NCBI RefSeq assembly: GCF_900106675.1
Contig: NZ_FNOB01000012.1
Coordinates: 62,001-126,000 of the forward strand
Length of the DNA: 64,000 bases
Origin: Allgaiera indica
GTDB lineage: Bacteria > Pseudomonadota > Alphaproteobacteria > Rhodobacterales > Rhodobacteraceae
Direction: 5' to 3'
Shown piece by piece: positions 9,006-17,624 of this stretch (its first letter is position 1; each line of letters opens with the position of its first letter). The notes beneath the pieces were generated by a model. It saw only the letters and a list, made by a program, of their open reading frames with translations. It was not told the DNA's origin and made no database searches. The translations under genes and the position numbers were made by a program.

Positions 9006-10403
9006 ATGTTGGATCAAACGCCGATCGCCGCGCCGCGGGACTGGACGGCGATCAAGCCGCGTGACACGCCCTATCCGGCCCCGCTGTTCCTGTATCACTT
9101 CGTGCGCAATCCGCTACGCTGCCTGCCCCGCGCCGTCTATGAAGAGCCGATCGTGCCCCACAGGATCGGCCGCTTCCGTACCGCCTGGGTGACCGACCCG
9201 GAATTGACCGAGACCGTCTTTCTGGGCCGGCACGCGCAGTTTCCCAAGCCGCCCCTGGAACAGCGCGTCTTCTCGGACCCGCTGGGGCAGAGCATCCTGA
9301 CCTCGCAGGGCGAGGATTGGCGCTGGCAGCGCGGCGCGGTCGCGGGGCTGTTCCGGCACGACGATATCCTGTCCTATGTGCCCGACATGGCACAGGCGGC
9401 CGCGGCGCTGCTGGACGGCTGGCGCAACGGGGGCGGCCGGACGCCACGGCCGATCCACCGCGATATCACTCAGGCCACCTATGCGGCGATCTCGCGCACG
9501 CTGTTCGGCGGTGCTGCGATGCCAGAAGCCGAGGCGATCCAGGCTGCCGTAGATGGCTATCTGAATGCCACCAGCTGGGAGATCGCGGCGGCGCTGGCGG
9601 GGATGCCCGCCTGGGGCTGGCACCCGGGCCGCGGGCCGATGAAACGGTCGAGCCGCGCGATGCGGGCGGCAATCACCCGGATGCTGGACCGCTGGCAGGC
9701 GCAGGGCGCGACGGGGCGCGCGACTGGGGGCGACCACCTCTTCGCCCGGCTCCTGGCGGCCGAGGAACCGGGCCGCGAGGGGGGCGGGATTTCGCGCGAG
9801 CGTGTGCTGAACAACCTGCTGACCTTCCTCAATGCCGGGCACGAGACCACGGCCAAGGCGCTGATCTGGACGCTTTACGTCCTGGCCAAGGAACCCGAAT
9901 GGCAGCAACGGCTGCGCGACGAGGCGTGCAGTGTCGTCGGCGACGGCCCGGTCGAGGGGCGCCATATCGAGGATCTGGTGCTGACCCGGCAGGTCTTCGA
10001 AGAGGCGATGCGGCTTTACGCGCCGGCGCCGGTGCTGACCCGCTTGGCGACCGAGGATTGCGATCTTGGCGGCGTGCGGCTGGCGGCGGGGTCGGTGATC
10101 TTCATCCCGATCTGGGCGGTGCACCGGCACCGCGCGCTGTGGCCCGAGCCCGAGCAATTCCGCCCCGAACGCTTCGCGCCGGCGGCGCGCAAGACGATCC
10201 GGCGGACCCAGTTCATGCCCTTCGGCTTTGGCCCGCGCATCTGCATCGGCGCCACCTTCAGCCGGGTCGAGGGGGTGGCGATGCTGGCGACGCTCTTGCG
10301 CGGCGCCCGGTTCGACTGGCCCGGCGGGCTGCCGCCCGAACCGCTGGCGCGGGTGACGCTATGGCCCCGTGGCGGGATGACGCTGGGGGTTACGCCGATC
10401 TGA
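9006..10403 (+). CDS. Cytochrome P450
   Basis: A 465-residue soluble bacterial P450, a heme-thiolate monooxygenase. Diagnostic elements are all present: C-helix W105xxxR109, I-helix NAGHETT (276-282) with the oxygen-activating Thr, K-helix E333xxR336, the PERF box (PEQFRPERF, 382-390), and the heme loop FGFGPRICIG (406-415) with axial Cys413. No membrane anchor is seen, and no ferredoxin or reductase gene is adjacent, so redox partners must be elsewhere. The substrate cannot be predicted. It lies between rplT and pheS on the opposite strand, ending against the rplT terminator. ATG 9006 has a G-rich ribosome site; an in-frame ATG at 8943 is an alternative start without homology support. Confidence 0.93.
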   Translation: MLDQTPIAAPRDWTAIKPRDTPYPAPLFLYHFVRNPLRCLPRAVYEEPIVPHRIGRFRTAWVTDPELTETVFLGRHAQFPKPPLEQRVFSDPLGQSILTSQGEDWRWQRGAVAGLFRHDDILSYVPDMAQAAAALLDGWRNGGGRTPRPIHRDITQATYAAISRTLFGGAAMPEAEAIQAAVDGYLNATSWEIAAALAGMPAWGWHPGRGPMKRSSRAMRAAITRMLDRWQAQGATGRATGGDHLFARLLAAEEPGREGGGISRERVLNNLLTFLNAGHETTAKALIWTLYVLAKEPEWQQRLRDEACSVVGDGPVEGRHIEDLVLTRQVFEEAMRLYAPAPVLTRLATEDCDLGGVRLAAGSVIFIPIWAVHRHRALWPEPEQFRPERFAPAARKTIRRTQFMPFGFGPRICIGATFSRVEGVAMLATLLRGARFDWPGGLPPEPLARVTLWPRGGMTLGVTPI

Positions 10404-10423
10404 CGCGCGGGGCGGATGCCATG

Positions 10424-10454
10424 AAAAACCCCGCGCGCCGGAAGGCACGCGGGG
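10424..10454 (-). terminator. Rho-independent terminator of rpmI-rplT
   Basis: On the minus strand, CCCCGCG and CGCGGGG arms (10454-10448 and 10435-10429) enclose a short inner stem and are followed by TTTTT (10428-10424). It is placed 28 bases past the rplT stop. The convergent P450 gene ends at 10403. Confidence 0.75.
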
Positions 10455-10481
10455 CCGATCTCACTGTCCCTGAAATCGGAT

Positions 10482-10847
10482 TTACGCGGCGGCGGCCGAT
10501 TTGGCCTGCTCGACGATGGCGCCGAAGGCCTCGGGCTCATGCACGGCCAGATCGGCAAGAACCTTGCGGTCGACCTCGATCCCGGCCTTGGCCAGGCCGT
10601 TGACGAAGCGCGAATAGGTCATCTCGGCATCGGCGGCGCGCACGGCGGCGTTGATGCGCTGGATCCACAGGGCGCGGAAGTTGCGCTTGCGGGCCTTGCG
10701 GTCGCGGGTGGCGTATTGGTTCGCCTTGTCCACGGCCTGGGTGGCGGTGCGGAAGTTCGTGCTGCGGGCAGCGTAGTAGCCTTTCGCCTTCTTGATCACC
10801 TTGCGGTGGGCGGCGTGGGTGACTTTCCCGGATTTGACGCGAGCCAT
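10482..10847 (-). CDS. rplT: 50S ribosomal protein L20
   Basis: Binds 23S rRNA early in assembly of the large subunit. The 121 residues are full length, with the basic N-terminal part [20 protein letters not shown], the conserved [13 protein letters not shown] segment, [20 protein letters not shown] and the C-terminal [17 protein letters not shown]. It follows rpmI by 15 bases on the same strand, with AGGAGG just upstream, so the two are one operon. In many bacteria L20 represses this operon by binding its own leader; infC is not next to rpmI here and no leader was recognised. Confidence 0.98.
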   Translation of the reverse strand: MARVKSGKVTHAAHRKVIKKAKGYYAARSTNFRTATQAVDKANQYATRDRKARKRNFRALWIQRINAAVRAADAEMTYSRFVNGLAKAGIEVDRKVLADLAVHEPEAFGAIVEQAKSAAAA

Positions 10848-10862
10848 TGTCCAGCCTCCTGA

Positions 10863-11063
10863 TCAGCGTGCGTAGGGCATGTATTTCTTGACGATCTTGG
10901 TATCCGCGTCCGAAAGGACCATGGTACCGCGCGCGTCGCGAATGAATTTCGGGGTGCGTTTGATCATCCCGTGGCGTTTGCCGGCCGCGGCCGACTTGAT
11001 CTTGCCCGTCGCCGTCGTCGAGAAGCGCTTCTTGGCGCTGGCTTTGGTCTTCATCTTGGGCAT
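10863..11063 (-). CDS. rpmI: 50S ribosomal protein L35
   Basis: A 66-residue large-subunit protein with the family pattern [28 protein letters not shown] and a C-terminal KKYMPYAR. Length is standard. First gene of a two-gene operon with rplT; GGAGACC-type ribosome site upstream (11066-11072). Confidence 0.98.
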   Translation of the reverse strand: MPKMKTKASAKKRFSTTATGKIKSAAAGKRHGMIKRTPKFIRDARGTMVLSDADTKIVKKYMPYAR

Positions 11064-11240
11064 TTCGGTCTCCTAAGTGATAGGCGATGAACGCACGACT
11101 CGGCATGCCGTTGGCCGGCCGTGCGGTTGGAGCGCGCCGTATAGGCGGCGCGGGCCTGCATGGCAAGCGAAAAATCCGCGCGACGGCCCGGGGTGGGGGG
11201 GCTTGGCTGCGCGGAGCGTGGCCCGTCTGGTTCGCTGCGC

Positions 11241-11474
11241 CTAGCTGCCGATGTCGGCCGCCGCGGCGATCACGCGGTAAACGGCGTCGGGGGTGGTGGC
11301 GACGCTGTAGACCCCGGGGCTTTTCAGCGCGGCCAGTGCCACCATGCCGGCCCCGATCAGCAACGCCAGGACGGCCACATAGGGCCGTCTGCCGTCGGTC
11401 AGCGCGGAGAGGAACGACAGGATCGCAAGGGCGCCGACCGTCAGGCCCGCGACAAAGATCAGGTCGGTATTCAT
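11241..11474 (-). CDS. Small hypothetical membrane protein
   Basis: A 77-residue protein with two hydrophobic segments (about 5-24 and 33-50) joined by a short TDGRRPY loop, then a soluble end SPGVYSVATTPDAVYRVIA. I do not recognise a family. It sits 31 bases downstream of pyk on the same strand and may be cotranscribed with it. Codon use is like the neighbours, which supports it being real. Confidence 0.65.
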   Translation of the reverse strand: MNTDLIFVAGLTVGALAILSFLSALTDGRRPYVAVLALLIGAGMVALAALKSPGVYSVATTPDAVYRVIAAAADIGS

Positions 11475-11505
11475 GCGGCCCCCTCGCGAAATGCGAAGGC
11501 GCCAA

Positions 11506-12951
11506 TTATTCCGGTTCCGACCGATAAATCAAGCGTTCCTCGCAGGGCGCGACGCGCAGGATGTTGGTGGTGCCCGGCACATTGAACGGCACGCCCGCGA
11601 CCACGAGAACCTGATCCTTCGAGGTGGCGAAGTTGTATTTCAGCGCCGCCCGCACCGCCGAGATGACCGCGCCCTTGAAGCGCTCCTGCTCATCGGTCAG
11701 CACGCAATGCGTGCCCCAGCTCAGGCACAGCCGCCGGGCGGTGGTGATCAGGGGCGTCAGCGCGATGATCGGCACCGGCGGGCGTTCGCGGGCGGTGATC
11801 TGCGCGGTGGTGCCCGACTGGGTGAAGCAGCAGATCGCGCGGATGTCGGTGGTTTCGGCGATGTCGCGCGCGGCCGAGACGATGCCATCGGCGATGCTGG
11901 TACGTTTCACCTTGCGCGAGCTTTCCAGGATCTCGCGATAGGTGGGGTCGCTTTCCACCTCCATCGCGACGGCGTTCATGGTCCGCACCGCCTCGACCGG
12001 GTAGGCGCCGGCGGCGGATTCGGCCGACAGCATCACCGCATCGGCGCCCTCGTAGATCGCGGTCGCGACGTCCGATACCTCGGCCCGCGTCGGCATTGGC
12101 GATTCGATCATGCTTTCCAGCATCTGGGTGGCCACGATCACCGGCTTGGCATCGGCGCGCGCCTGCCGCACCAGCCGCTTCTGGATCGGGGGCACGTTCT
12201 GCACCGGCAGTTCCACCCCCAGATCGCCCCGCGCCACCATGATCCCGTCCGAGGCATCGAGGATCTCCTTGAAGCTGCGCACCGCGGCGGGCTTCTCGAT
12301 CTTCGACATCAGCGCGGCGCGGCCCTTGGTCAGCACGCGCGCCTCTTCCACGTCCTCGGCGCGCTGCACGAAGCTGAGCGCCAGCCAGTCGACGCCCAGC
12401 TCGCAGGCGAATTCCAGATCGGCCCGGTCCTTTTCCGACAGCGCCGCCAGCGGCAGCACCACGTCGGGCACGTTCACACCCTTGCGGTTCGAGATCGTGC
12501 CGCCCACCGTCACCAGGCAATCGGCGAAATCGGGTCCGCAGGCCTCGACCTTCAGGCGGATCTTGCCGTCGTTGACCAGCAGCGTCGCGCCCGGCTCCAG
12601 CGCCGCGAAGATCTCTACGTGCGGCAGCTGCACCCGGGTCGCGTCTCCGGGCGTCTCGTCCAGATCAAGGCGGAAGGACTGCCCTTCGTGCAATTCGACC
12701 GTGCCTTCCGTGAAGGTGCCGACGCGCAGCTTCGGCCCCTGCAGATCGGCCAGAATCGCGATCGGGCGCTCCAGATCGGCCTCGATCTGGCGGATGATGC
12801 GGTGGCGCGCGGCGATGTCGTCCTGGGTACCGTGGCTCATGTTCAGGCGGAATACGTCGGCGCCGGCCTCGAACAGGGCACGGATCGTGTCGTAATCGTC
12901 GGAGGCGGGGCCGAGCGTGGCCACGATCTTCACGTTGCGGAGGCGTCTCAT
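11506..12951 (-). CDS. pyk: Pyruvate kinase
   Basis: Transfers phosphate from phosphoenolpyruvate to ADP, last step of lower glycolysis. The 481-residue protein opens with MRRLRNVKIVATLGPAS, shows VFRLNMSHG, the signature around IMVARGDLGVELP (metal and substrate site), KPVIVATQMLESM, and SDVATAIYEGADAVMLSAESAAG. C-terminal domain includes FTQSGTTAQ and AREERPP-like segments of the allosteric part. Start ATG 12951-12949 follows AGGGAAGAA; the open frame upstream has no homology. It heads a short run pyk plus a small membrane protein. Confidence 0.97.
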   Translation of the reverse strand: MRRLRNVKIVATLGPASDDYDTIRALFEAGADVFRLNMSHGTQDDIAARHRIIRQIEADLERPIAILADLQGPKLRVGTFTEGTVELHEGQSFRLDLDETPGDATRVQLPHVEIFAALEPGATLLVNDGKIRLKVEACGPDFADCLVTVGGTISNRKGVNVPDVVLPLAALSEKDRADLEFACELGVDWLALSFVQRAEDVEEARVLTKGRAALMSKIEKPAAVRSFKEILDASDGIMVARGDLGVELPVQNVPPIQKRLVRQARADAKPVIVATQMLESMIESPMPTRAEVSDVATAIYEGADAVMLSAESAAGAYPVEAVRTMNAVAMEVESDPTYREILESSRKVKRTSIADGIVSAARDIAETTDIRAICCFTQSGTTAQITARERPPVPIIALTPLITTARRLCLSWGTHCVLTDEQERFKGAVISAVRAALKYNFATSKDQVLVVAGVPFNVPGTTNILRVAPCEERLIYRSEPE

Positions 12952-13224
12952 GCTGGTTCTTCCCTGCTGTCCGTGTCTGCTCGTCGGCGGGTCCTGTATG
13001 GCGCAAGCGCCGCATCGCGGCAACCAAGACCGCCGTGGCACCGGCCCCGGATACCGCGTATGTTACCGCTACCATAAAATCAAGTCATGTCTCGGCCGCA
13101 ACGTCGGGAACAGGGGGGCCGCGCGCCCGGCCCGCGCGGCCCGCAGGCCCGGAACAACGCGGTCGCTCTGGTCTCTGCCGCGCGCATTCCGTAAAGGGGG
13201 CCGCGCAACAATATCGGAACCGAC

Positions 13225-13965
13225 ATGGAGCACACCCCCTTCCAGATCGAGGGCGAGGACCGCCCCGGCCGCTGGCTGATCACTTGCGATCACGCCACCA
13301 ATCATGTGCCCGGTTTTGTCGGCGGCGGCGGCCTTGGGATCGCGGACGAGGACATGGGGCGCCACATCGCCTATGATGTCGGCGCTGCTGGGGTGACGCG
13401 GGCGATCGCGAAGGCACTGGATGCGCCCGCTATCCTTTCGGACTTCTCGCGCCTGGTGATCGACCCGAACCGGGGCGAGGACGACCCGACCCTGGTGATG
13501 CAGCTTTACGACGGCACCATCATCCCGGCCAACCGCGGCGTCACCGACGCGCAGGTGGCCGAGCGGCTCGACCGCCTGTATCGCCCCTATCACCAGGCCT
13601 ACGAGCGCCTCGCCGGGCGCCCCGGCACGCTGATCGTGGCGATCCACAGCTTCACCCCGCAACTGCGCGGCCGCGCGCCGCGGCCCTGGCACGTGGGCGT
13701 ACTATACGCGCCGCAGGACGCCCGCTTCTCGGCCCCGCTGATCGCCCGGCTGCGTGCGGAACCCGATCTGTGCGTGGGCGAGAACCAGCCTTATCTGGGC
13801 CACCTTCCGGGCGATTCCATCGACCGCCACGCGCTGCGGCCGGGCCGTCACAACACCCTGATCGAACTGCGCAACGACCTGATCGGAACCGAAGCCGAGC
13901 AGCGCGCCTGGGGTCGGCGCCTGGCCCGCCTGCTTGACGAGGTGCGCAGCCAGGGCCAGTTCTGA
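13225..13965 (+). CDS. N-formylglutamate amidohydrolase family protein
   Basis: A 246-residue metal-dependent hydrolase of the N-formylglutamate amidohydrolase (HutG-like) family. Visible landmarks are LITCDHATNHVPG (18-30), SDFSRLVIDPNR, VAIHSFTPQLRG, and the C-terminal HNTLIELRNDLIG. The best-known member releases formate from formylglutamate at the end of histidine degradation, but many family members outside hut operons act on other substrates, and no hut gene is nearby. The next gene starts within 30 bases, so the two are likely coexpressed. Confidence 0.88.
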   Translation: MEHTPFQIEGEDRPGRWLITCDHATNHVPGFVGGGGLGIADEDMGRHIAYDVGAAGVTRAIAKALDAPAILSDFSRLVIDPNRGEDDPTLVMQLYDGTIIPANRGVTDAQVAERLDRLYRPYHQAYERLAGRPGTLIVAIHSFTPQLRGRAPRPWHVGVLYAPQDARFSAPLIARLRAEPDLCVGENQPYLGHLPGDSIDRHALRPGRHNTLIELRNDLIGTEAEQRAWGRRLARLLDEVRSQGQF

Positions 13966-13994
13966 TGGGCAGCCCCGTGCAAGAGGATCCCGCC

Positions 13995-14327
13995 ATGGAC
14001 AAGATCGACCCCCGGACCCGGACCGAATTGGAAGCCGCCGCCTTCCGCGCCCTGCGCCACCACCTGATGGAGGCCCGCCCGGATGTGCAGAACATCGACC
14101 TGATGAACCTGGCCGGTTTCTGCCGCAACTGCCTGAGCCGCTGGTACCAGGAGGCCGCGCAGGAGCGTGGCATCGAGATGTCGAAGGAAGCGGCCCGCAC
14201 CGCCTTTTACGGGATGTCCTACGAGGCCTGGAAGGCCGACCATCAGGCGCCGGCCTCGGCCGAGAAGCAGCATGAATTCACCCGCGCCTTCGCCCGGAAC
14301 GTCGAAGGCAAGCCCGACAAGGACTGA
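13995..14327 (+). CDS. DUF1244 domain protein
   Basis: A 110-residue protein of the conserved proteobacterial DUF1244 family (COG3492): AAFRALRHHLMEARPDVQNI, then NLAGFCRNCLSRWYQEAA with paired cysteines in CRNC, then MSYEAWKADHQ. Function unknown; the conserved CxxC hints at metal or redox chemistry but this is inference. Start ATG 13995 has AGAGGA seven bases upstream; an in-frame ATG at 13965 overlapping the previous stop is possible but lacks homology. Confidence 0.88.
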   Translation: MDKIDPRTRTELEAAAFRALRHHLMEARPDVQNIDLMNLAGFCRNCLSRWYQEAAQERGIEMSKEAARTAFYGMSYEAWKADHQAPASAEKQHEFTRAFARNVEGKPDKD

Positions 14328-14424
14328 CCACGCGGCCCGCTGCGGCATCATCGCGCAGGGGTCGGGGCGCGACGGCCAAGCGCGATGCGCTATGTTAGGG
14401 CCAAGCTTCGCTAGGACGACCGCC

Positions 14425-15078
14425 ATGGCCCGCGCCCCGCGCATCCGCTATTCCCGTGCCGAAGAGGTCAGCGACCTTATTGTCCACCTTTCGGGCGTCG
14501 GGCTGATGCTGGTCGCGGTACCGGTGCTGATCGCGCTGACGGTGGCGCGCGGGGCGGGCGAGGCATTGGTGGCGGGGGTGGCGGTCTACGGCGCCACGCT
14601 GATCGCCATGCTGGGCTTCTCGGCGCTGTACAACACCCTGGGCCGACACCGCTGGCGGGGGCTGCTGCGCCGGCTCGACCATTCCGCCATCTATGCCAAG
14701 ATCGCCGGCACCTATACGCCTTTCGCTCTGGTCGCGGGCAGCCAAAGCGGCTGGCTGCTGACCGGGCTTTGGACCGCGGCGCTTGCCGGGGTGGGGCTGA
14801 AGATGATCTCTCCCGCGCGGCTGCGGGGACTGGCGCTGATGCTCTATCTTGGCATGGGCTGGGCGGGGATCGTCGCGGGCGGCGGATTGCTGGTCGCGCT
14901 TTCGCCCGCGGTAATCGCGCTGATCGTGATCGGCGGGCTGATCTACACCGGCGGCGTGGTCTTCTACCTGATGGACCGGATACCCTTCCACTATACGCTC
15001 TGGCATGTCTTCGTGTTGGCGGCGACGGCGGTCTTCTACGCCGCGGTGACGACCCTGGTCGTCCAGGTCACCGCCTGA
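14425..15078 (+). CDS. Hemolysin III / TrhA family membrane protein
   Basis: A 217-residue, seven-segment membrane protein of the PAQR/HlyIII family. Family landmarks are SDLIVHLSGVGLML near the start, FSALYNTLGRHRWRGLLRRLDHSAIYAKIAGTYTPF split over helices 2-3 (a short HR-x-LDH region), and the last-helix FHYTLWHVFVLAA with the conserved His. Bacterial members have been linked to membrane-energy or lipid homeostasis; actual hemolysis is not implied. Stands alone with ordinary spacing. Confidence 0.9.
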   Translation: MARAPRIRYSRAEEVSDLIVHLSGVGLMLVAVPVLIALTVARGAGEALVAGVAVYGATLIAMLGFSALYNTLGRHRWRGLLRRLDHSAIYAKIAGTYTPFALVAGSQSGWLLTGLWTAALAGVGLKMISPARLRGLALMLYLGMGWAGIVAGGGLLVALSPAVIALIVIGGLIYTGGVVFYLMDRIPFHYTLWHVFVLAATAVFYAAVTTLVVQVTA

Positions 15079-15238
15079 CCCGACTGGATGTGCGCCGGCG
15101 AACCGATGCTGTTTGCCGATCCGTCTTTCAAGCGTTCTCGCGGGGATCTATCTTGGCCGGACCGGCATAGACAGGGCCGCGGCAACTACGCCCCGGCGTG
15201 CCGCGGATCCGGTGGGAAGGAGCCAGGAATTGACCCGT

Positions 15239-16024
15239 ATGCCCAGCTATTTCATCTCGCATGGCGGTGGGCCCTGGCCCTGGGTGCCGCAGATGCGCGC
15301 GCGCATGCAGACCCTAGAGACCGCCCTGGCGGCGATGCCCGGCGCGCTGCCCGAGCCGCCCAAGGCGGTGCTGATGGTCTCGGGGCATTGGGAAACGCAA
15401 ACGCCGCGCGTGATGCATGCTGCGCGGCCTCCGATGATCTATGACTACCACGGTTTTCCGGCCCATACCTACGAGATCCGGTACCAGGCCCCTGGCGCGC
15501 CGGCATTGGCCGAACGCACCGCGCAGCTGATCGCCGCGGCGGGGATCGAGGTGACGCTGGACGACACAAGGGGCTACGATCACGGTACCTTCGCGCCGAT
15601 GCAGGTGATGTACCCGCAGCCCGACATGCCGCTTTATCAACTGTCGATCGGCACGGATTACGACCCGCGCAGACATGTCGATCTGGGCCGGGCGCTGGCG
15701 CCCTTGCGCGACGAGGGGGTGCTGATCGTGGGGTCGGGGCTTAGCTATCACAACCTGCGCCTGATGGGGCCCGAGGCGCGCGAACCCTCGGCCGCGTTCG
15801 ATGCCTGGCTGAATGCGGCGCTGCAACTGCCGCCCGCCGAGCGGGTGCAGGCGATGCTGGATTGGGAAACCGCCCCCGCCGCGCGCATCTGCCACCCGCA
15901 AGAAGACCACCTGGTGCCGCTTTTCGTGGCGCTGGGTGCCGCCGAGGAAGACCCCGCCACGCGCACCTATCACGAGACCACGATGATGGGCACCATCACC
16001 GCCAGCAACTTCCGCTTCGGCTGA
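15239..16024 (+). CDS. DODA-type extradiol ring-cleavage dioxygenase family protein
   Basis: A 261-residue class III extradiol dioxygenase (LigB/YgiD type). It starts MPSYFISHGGGPWPW, where His8 and His50 (MVSGHWET) are likely metal ligands, with a further candidate His in the late HPQEDHLVPLFVALGAAEED segment; YDYHGFP (68-74) and a GLSYHNLR stretch are also typical. These enzymes open catechol-like rings or act on DOPA-related substrates; the real substrate is unknown here, and no aromatic pathway genes are adjacent. Start ATG 15239 fits homology, with AGGA upstream. Confidence 0.88.
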   Translation: MPSYFISHGGGPWPWVPQMRARMQTLETALAAMPGALPEPPKAVLMVSGHWETQTPRVMHAARPPMIYDYHGFPAHTYEIRYQAPGAPALAERTAQLIAAAGIEVTLDDTRGYDHGTFAPMQVMYPQPDMPLYQLSIGTDYDPRRHVDLGRALAPLRDEGVLIVGSGLSYHNLRLMGPEAREPSAAFDAWLNAALQLPPAERVQAMLDWETAPAARICHPQEDHLVPLFVALGAAEEDPATRTYHETTMMGTITASNFRFG

Positions 16025-16111
16025 CCGCCGCGGCCGGCGCCAAGCGGCTGAGGCCCGGAATCTCATCGTTCCCGAAATACGCGAGCGGCGCCGGCAGCCC
16101 GCCGCGCACTT

Positions 16112-16561
16112 CTACATCTTGTCTTCCAGCGTGGGCAGCTTGTGGTCCGCCGCCACCTGGGGCTCATGCGGCGGGTCGTCATTGTCCGAGGTGATCCAGG
16201 CCCTGGCCTCGTCCAGCGCGCCGAGGTGGTAAAGATGCACCGGCGCGCGCAGCATCGGCGCGAACATCTTCACCCCCATCCGGATCCATTCGATATCGGT
16301 CACCAGGGCGACGCGGGCGAAATCGCCTAGGTGCAGCAGGCCCAGCTTGGCGTCATCCCAGGCCGCGCCCGCGGTATAGCCCGCGAAGTCGTCGCCCAGG
16401 ACGTAAAGCAGCTTCACCTTGCCCTGCTTGGCGATCCGGCGGCTCACTTCGGGGATCAGGAAATCCTCGTAATCGGCGCGCGTGATCTTGCCCTTGGCCT
16501 CGATCGCCAGAACGTCCTCGGGCATCCCCCCGAGAACCTCGAAATTGCCAACCTTGGTCAT
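16112..16561 (-). CDS. SpoIIAA-like / STAS-type protein
   Basis: A 149-residue cytosolic protein of the SpoIIAA-like family (single alpha/beta domain): VLAIEAKGKITRADYEDFLIP, VKLLYVLGDDFAGYTAGAAWDDAKLGL in two parts, then ALVTDIEWIRMGVKMFAP. Members resemble lipid-binding SEC14/STAS domains; biological role is not known. The C-terminal 25 residues are a polar, probably disordered tail. It stands alone, 66 bases downstream of the quinone oxidoreductase on the same strand. Confidence 0.8.
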   Translation of the reverse strand: MTKVGNFEVLGGMPEDVLAIEAKGKITRADYEDFLIPEVSRRIAKQGKVKLLYVLGDDFAGYTAGAAWDDAKLGLLHLGDFARVALVTDIEWIRMGVKMFAPMLRAPVHLYHLGALDEARAWITSDNDDPPHEPQVAADHKLPTLEDKM

Positions 16562-16627
16562 TCGTTCGCTCCTTGGTCACCGCGCGTCTCCCATAGATAT
16601 GGGGCCCCAAGGCGCCCGATGCAGCCC

Positions 16628-17617
16628 CTAGCGCACCTTCAGGACGATCTTGCCGACATGGCCAGAGCCTTCCATCCGCGTATGGGCTTTCGACGCCTGG
16701 TCCAATGGAAATTCTGAATCCATCACCGGCGCCACCGCGCCCGAGGACAGAAGCGGCCATACCTGGGCCTCCAGCGCCTCGGCGATGCGGGCCTTCGCAA
16801 GATCCGATTGCGGCCGCAGGGTCGAGCCGGTGATCGTCAGCCGGCGGACCATCACCTGGGCAAAGTTCAATTCGGCCTGCGGACCGGCCAGGAACGCGAT
16901 CTGCACCAGCCGCCCGTCATCTGCCAGCGCCTTCACATTGCGCGGGATATAGTCGCCGCCGACCATATCAAGGATCAGGTCGGCGCCGCCCTCGGCGCGC
17001 ATCACCTCGACGAAATCCTCTTCGCGGTAGTTGATCGCGCGCTCGGCCCCCAGCCGGGTGCAGGCGGCGCATTTCTCGGCCGAGCCGGCGGTGGCGAAGA
17101 CCCGCGCGCCGAAGGCCCGCGCCAGCTGGATCGCCGTGGTGCCGATGCCCGAGCTGCCGCCATGCACCAGGAAACGCTCTCCCGCCAGCAGGCCGCCGCG
17201 CTGGAAGACGTTCGAGAACACGGTAAAGAAGGTCTCGGGCAGGCAGGCGGCCTCGCGCAGGACCATGCCGGTGGGCACCGGCAGGGCATGGGCGGCATTG
17301 GTGACCGCGTATTCGGCGTAGCCGCCACCGGGCAGCAGCGCGCAGACCTCATCGCCCACCGCCCAGCGGCTGACGCCTTCGCCCACGGCGGCCACACGGC
17401 CCGCGCCCTCCAGCCCCGGCAACGGAGAGGCCGAGGGCGGGGGCGCGTAATTGCCCGCGCGTTGCAGCGCGTCGGGCCGGTTCACCCCGGCATAGTCCAG
17501 CGCGATCAGGATCTGGCCCGGGCCCGGCTGCGGTACGGGTTTTTCGCAAGGCGTTAGCACTTCGGGGCCGCCGGGGCGCGCGATTTCCACCGCGCGCATG
17601 GTCTGGGGCAGGGTCAT
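16628..17617 (-). CDS. NAD(P)H quinone oxidoreductase, zinc-free MDR family
   Basis: A 329-residue medium-chain dehydrogenase/reductase of the PIG3/QOR type. It shows the GroES-like N-domain with YAGVNRPDALQRAGNYAPP and PGLEGAGRVAAVGEGV, and a Rossmann fold with VHGGSSGIGTTAIQLA for NADPH. The Zn-binding cysteines and histidines of alcohol dehydrogenases are missing, as expected for quinone reductases. Start ATG 17617-17615 was chosen; MRAVEIARPGG seven residues on is also possible. It follows COQ9 by 7 bases on the same strand, so the two are probably cotranscribed, although a link to ubiquinone is not shown. Confidence 0.9.
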   Translation of the reverse strand: MTLPQTMRAVEIARPGGPEVLTPCEKPVPQPGPGQILIALDYAGVNRPDALQRAGNYAPPPSASPLPGLEGAGRVAAVGEGVSRWAVGDEVCALLPGGGYAEYAVTNAAHALPVPTGMVLREAACLPETFFTVFSNVFQRGGLLAGERFLVHGGSSGIGTTAIQLARAFGARVFATAGSAEKCAACTRLGAERAINYREEDFVEVMRAEGGADLILDMVGGDYIPRNVKALADDGRLVQIAFLAGPQAELNFAQVMVRRLTITGSTLRPQSDLAKARIAEALEAQVWPLLSSGAVAPVMDSEFPLDQASKAHTRMEGSGHVGKIVLKVR

Positions 17618-17624
17618 GGGGAAC

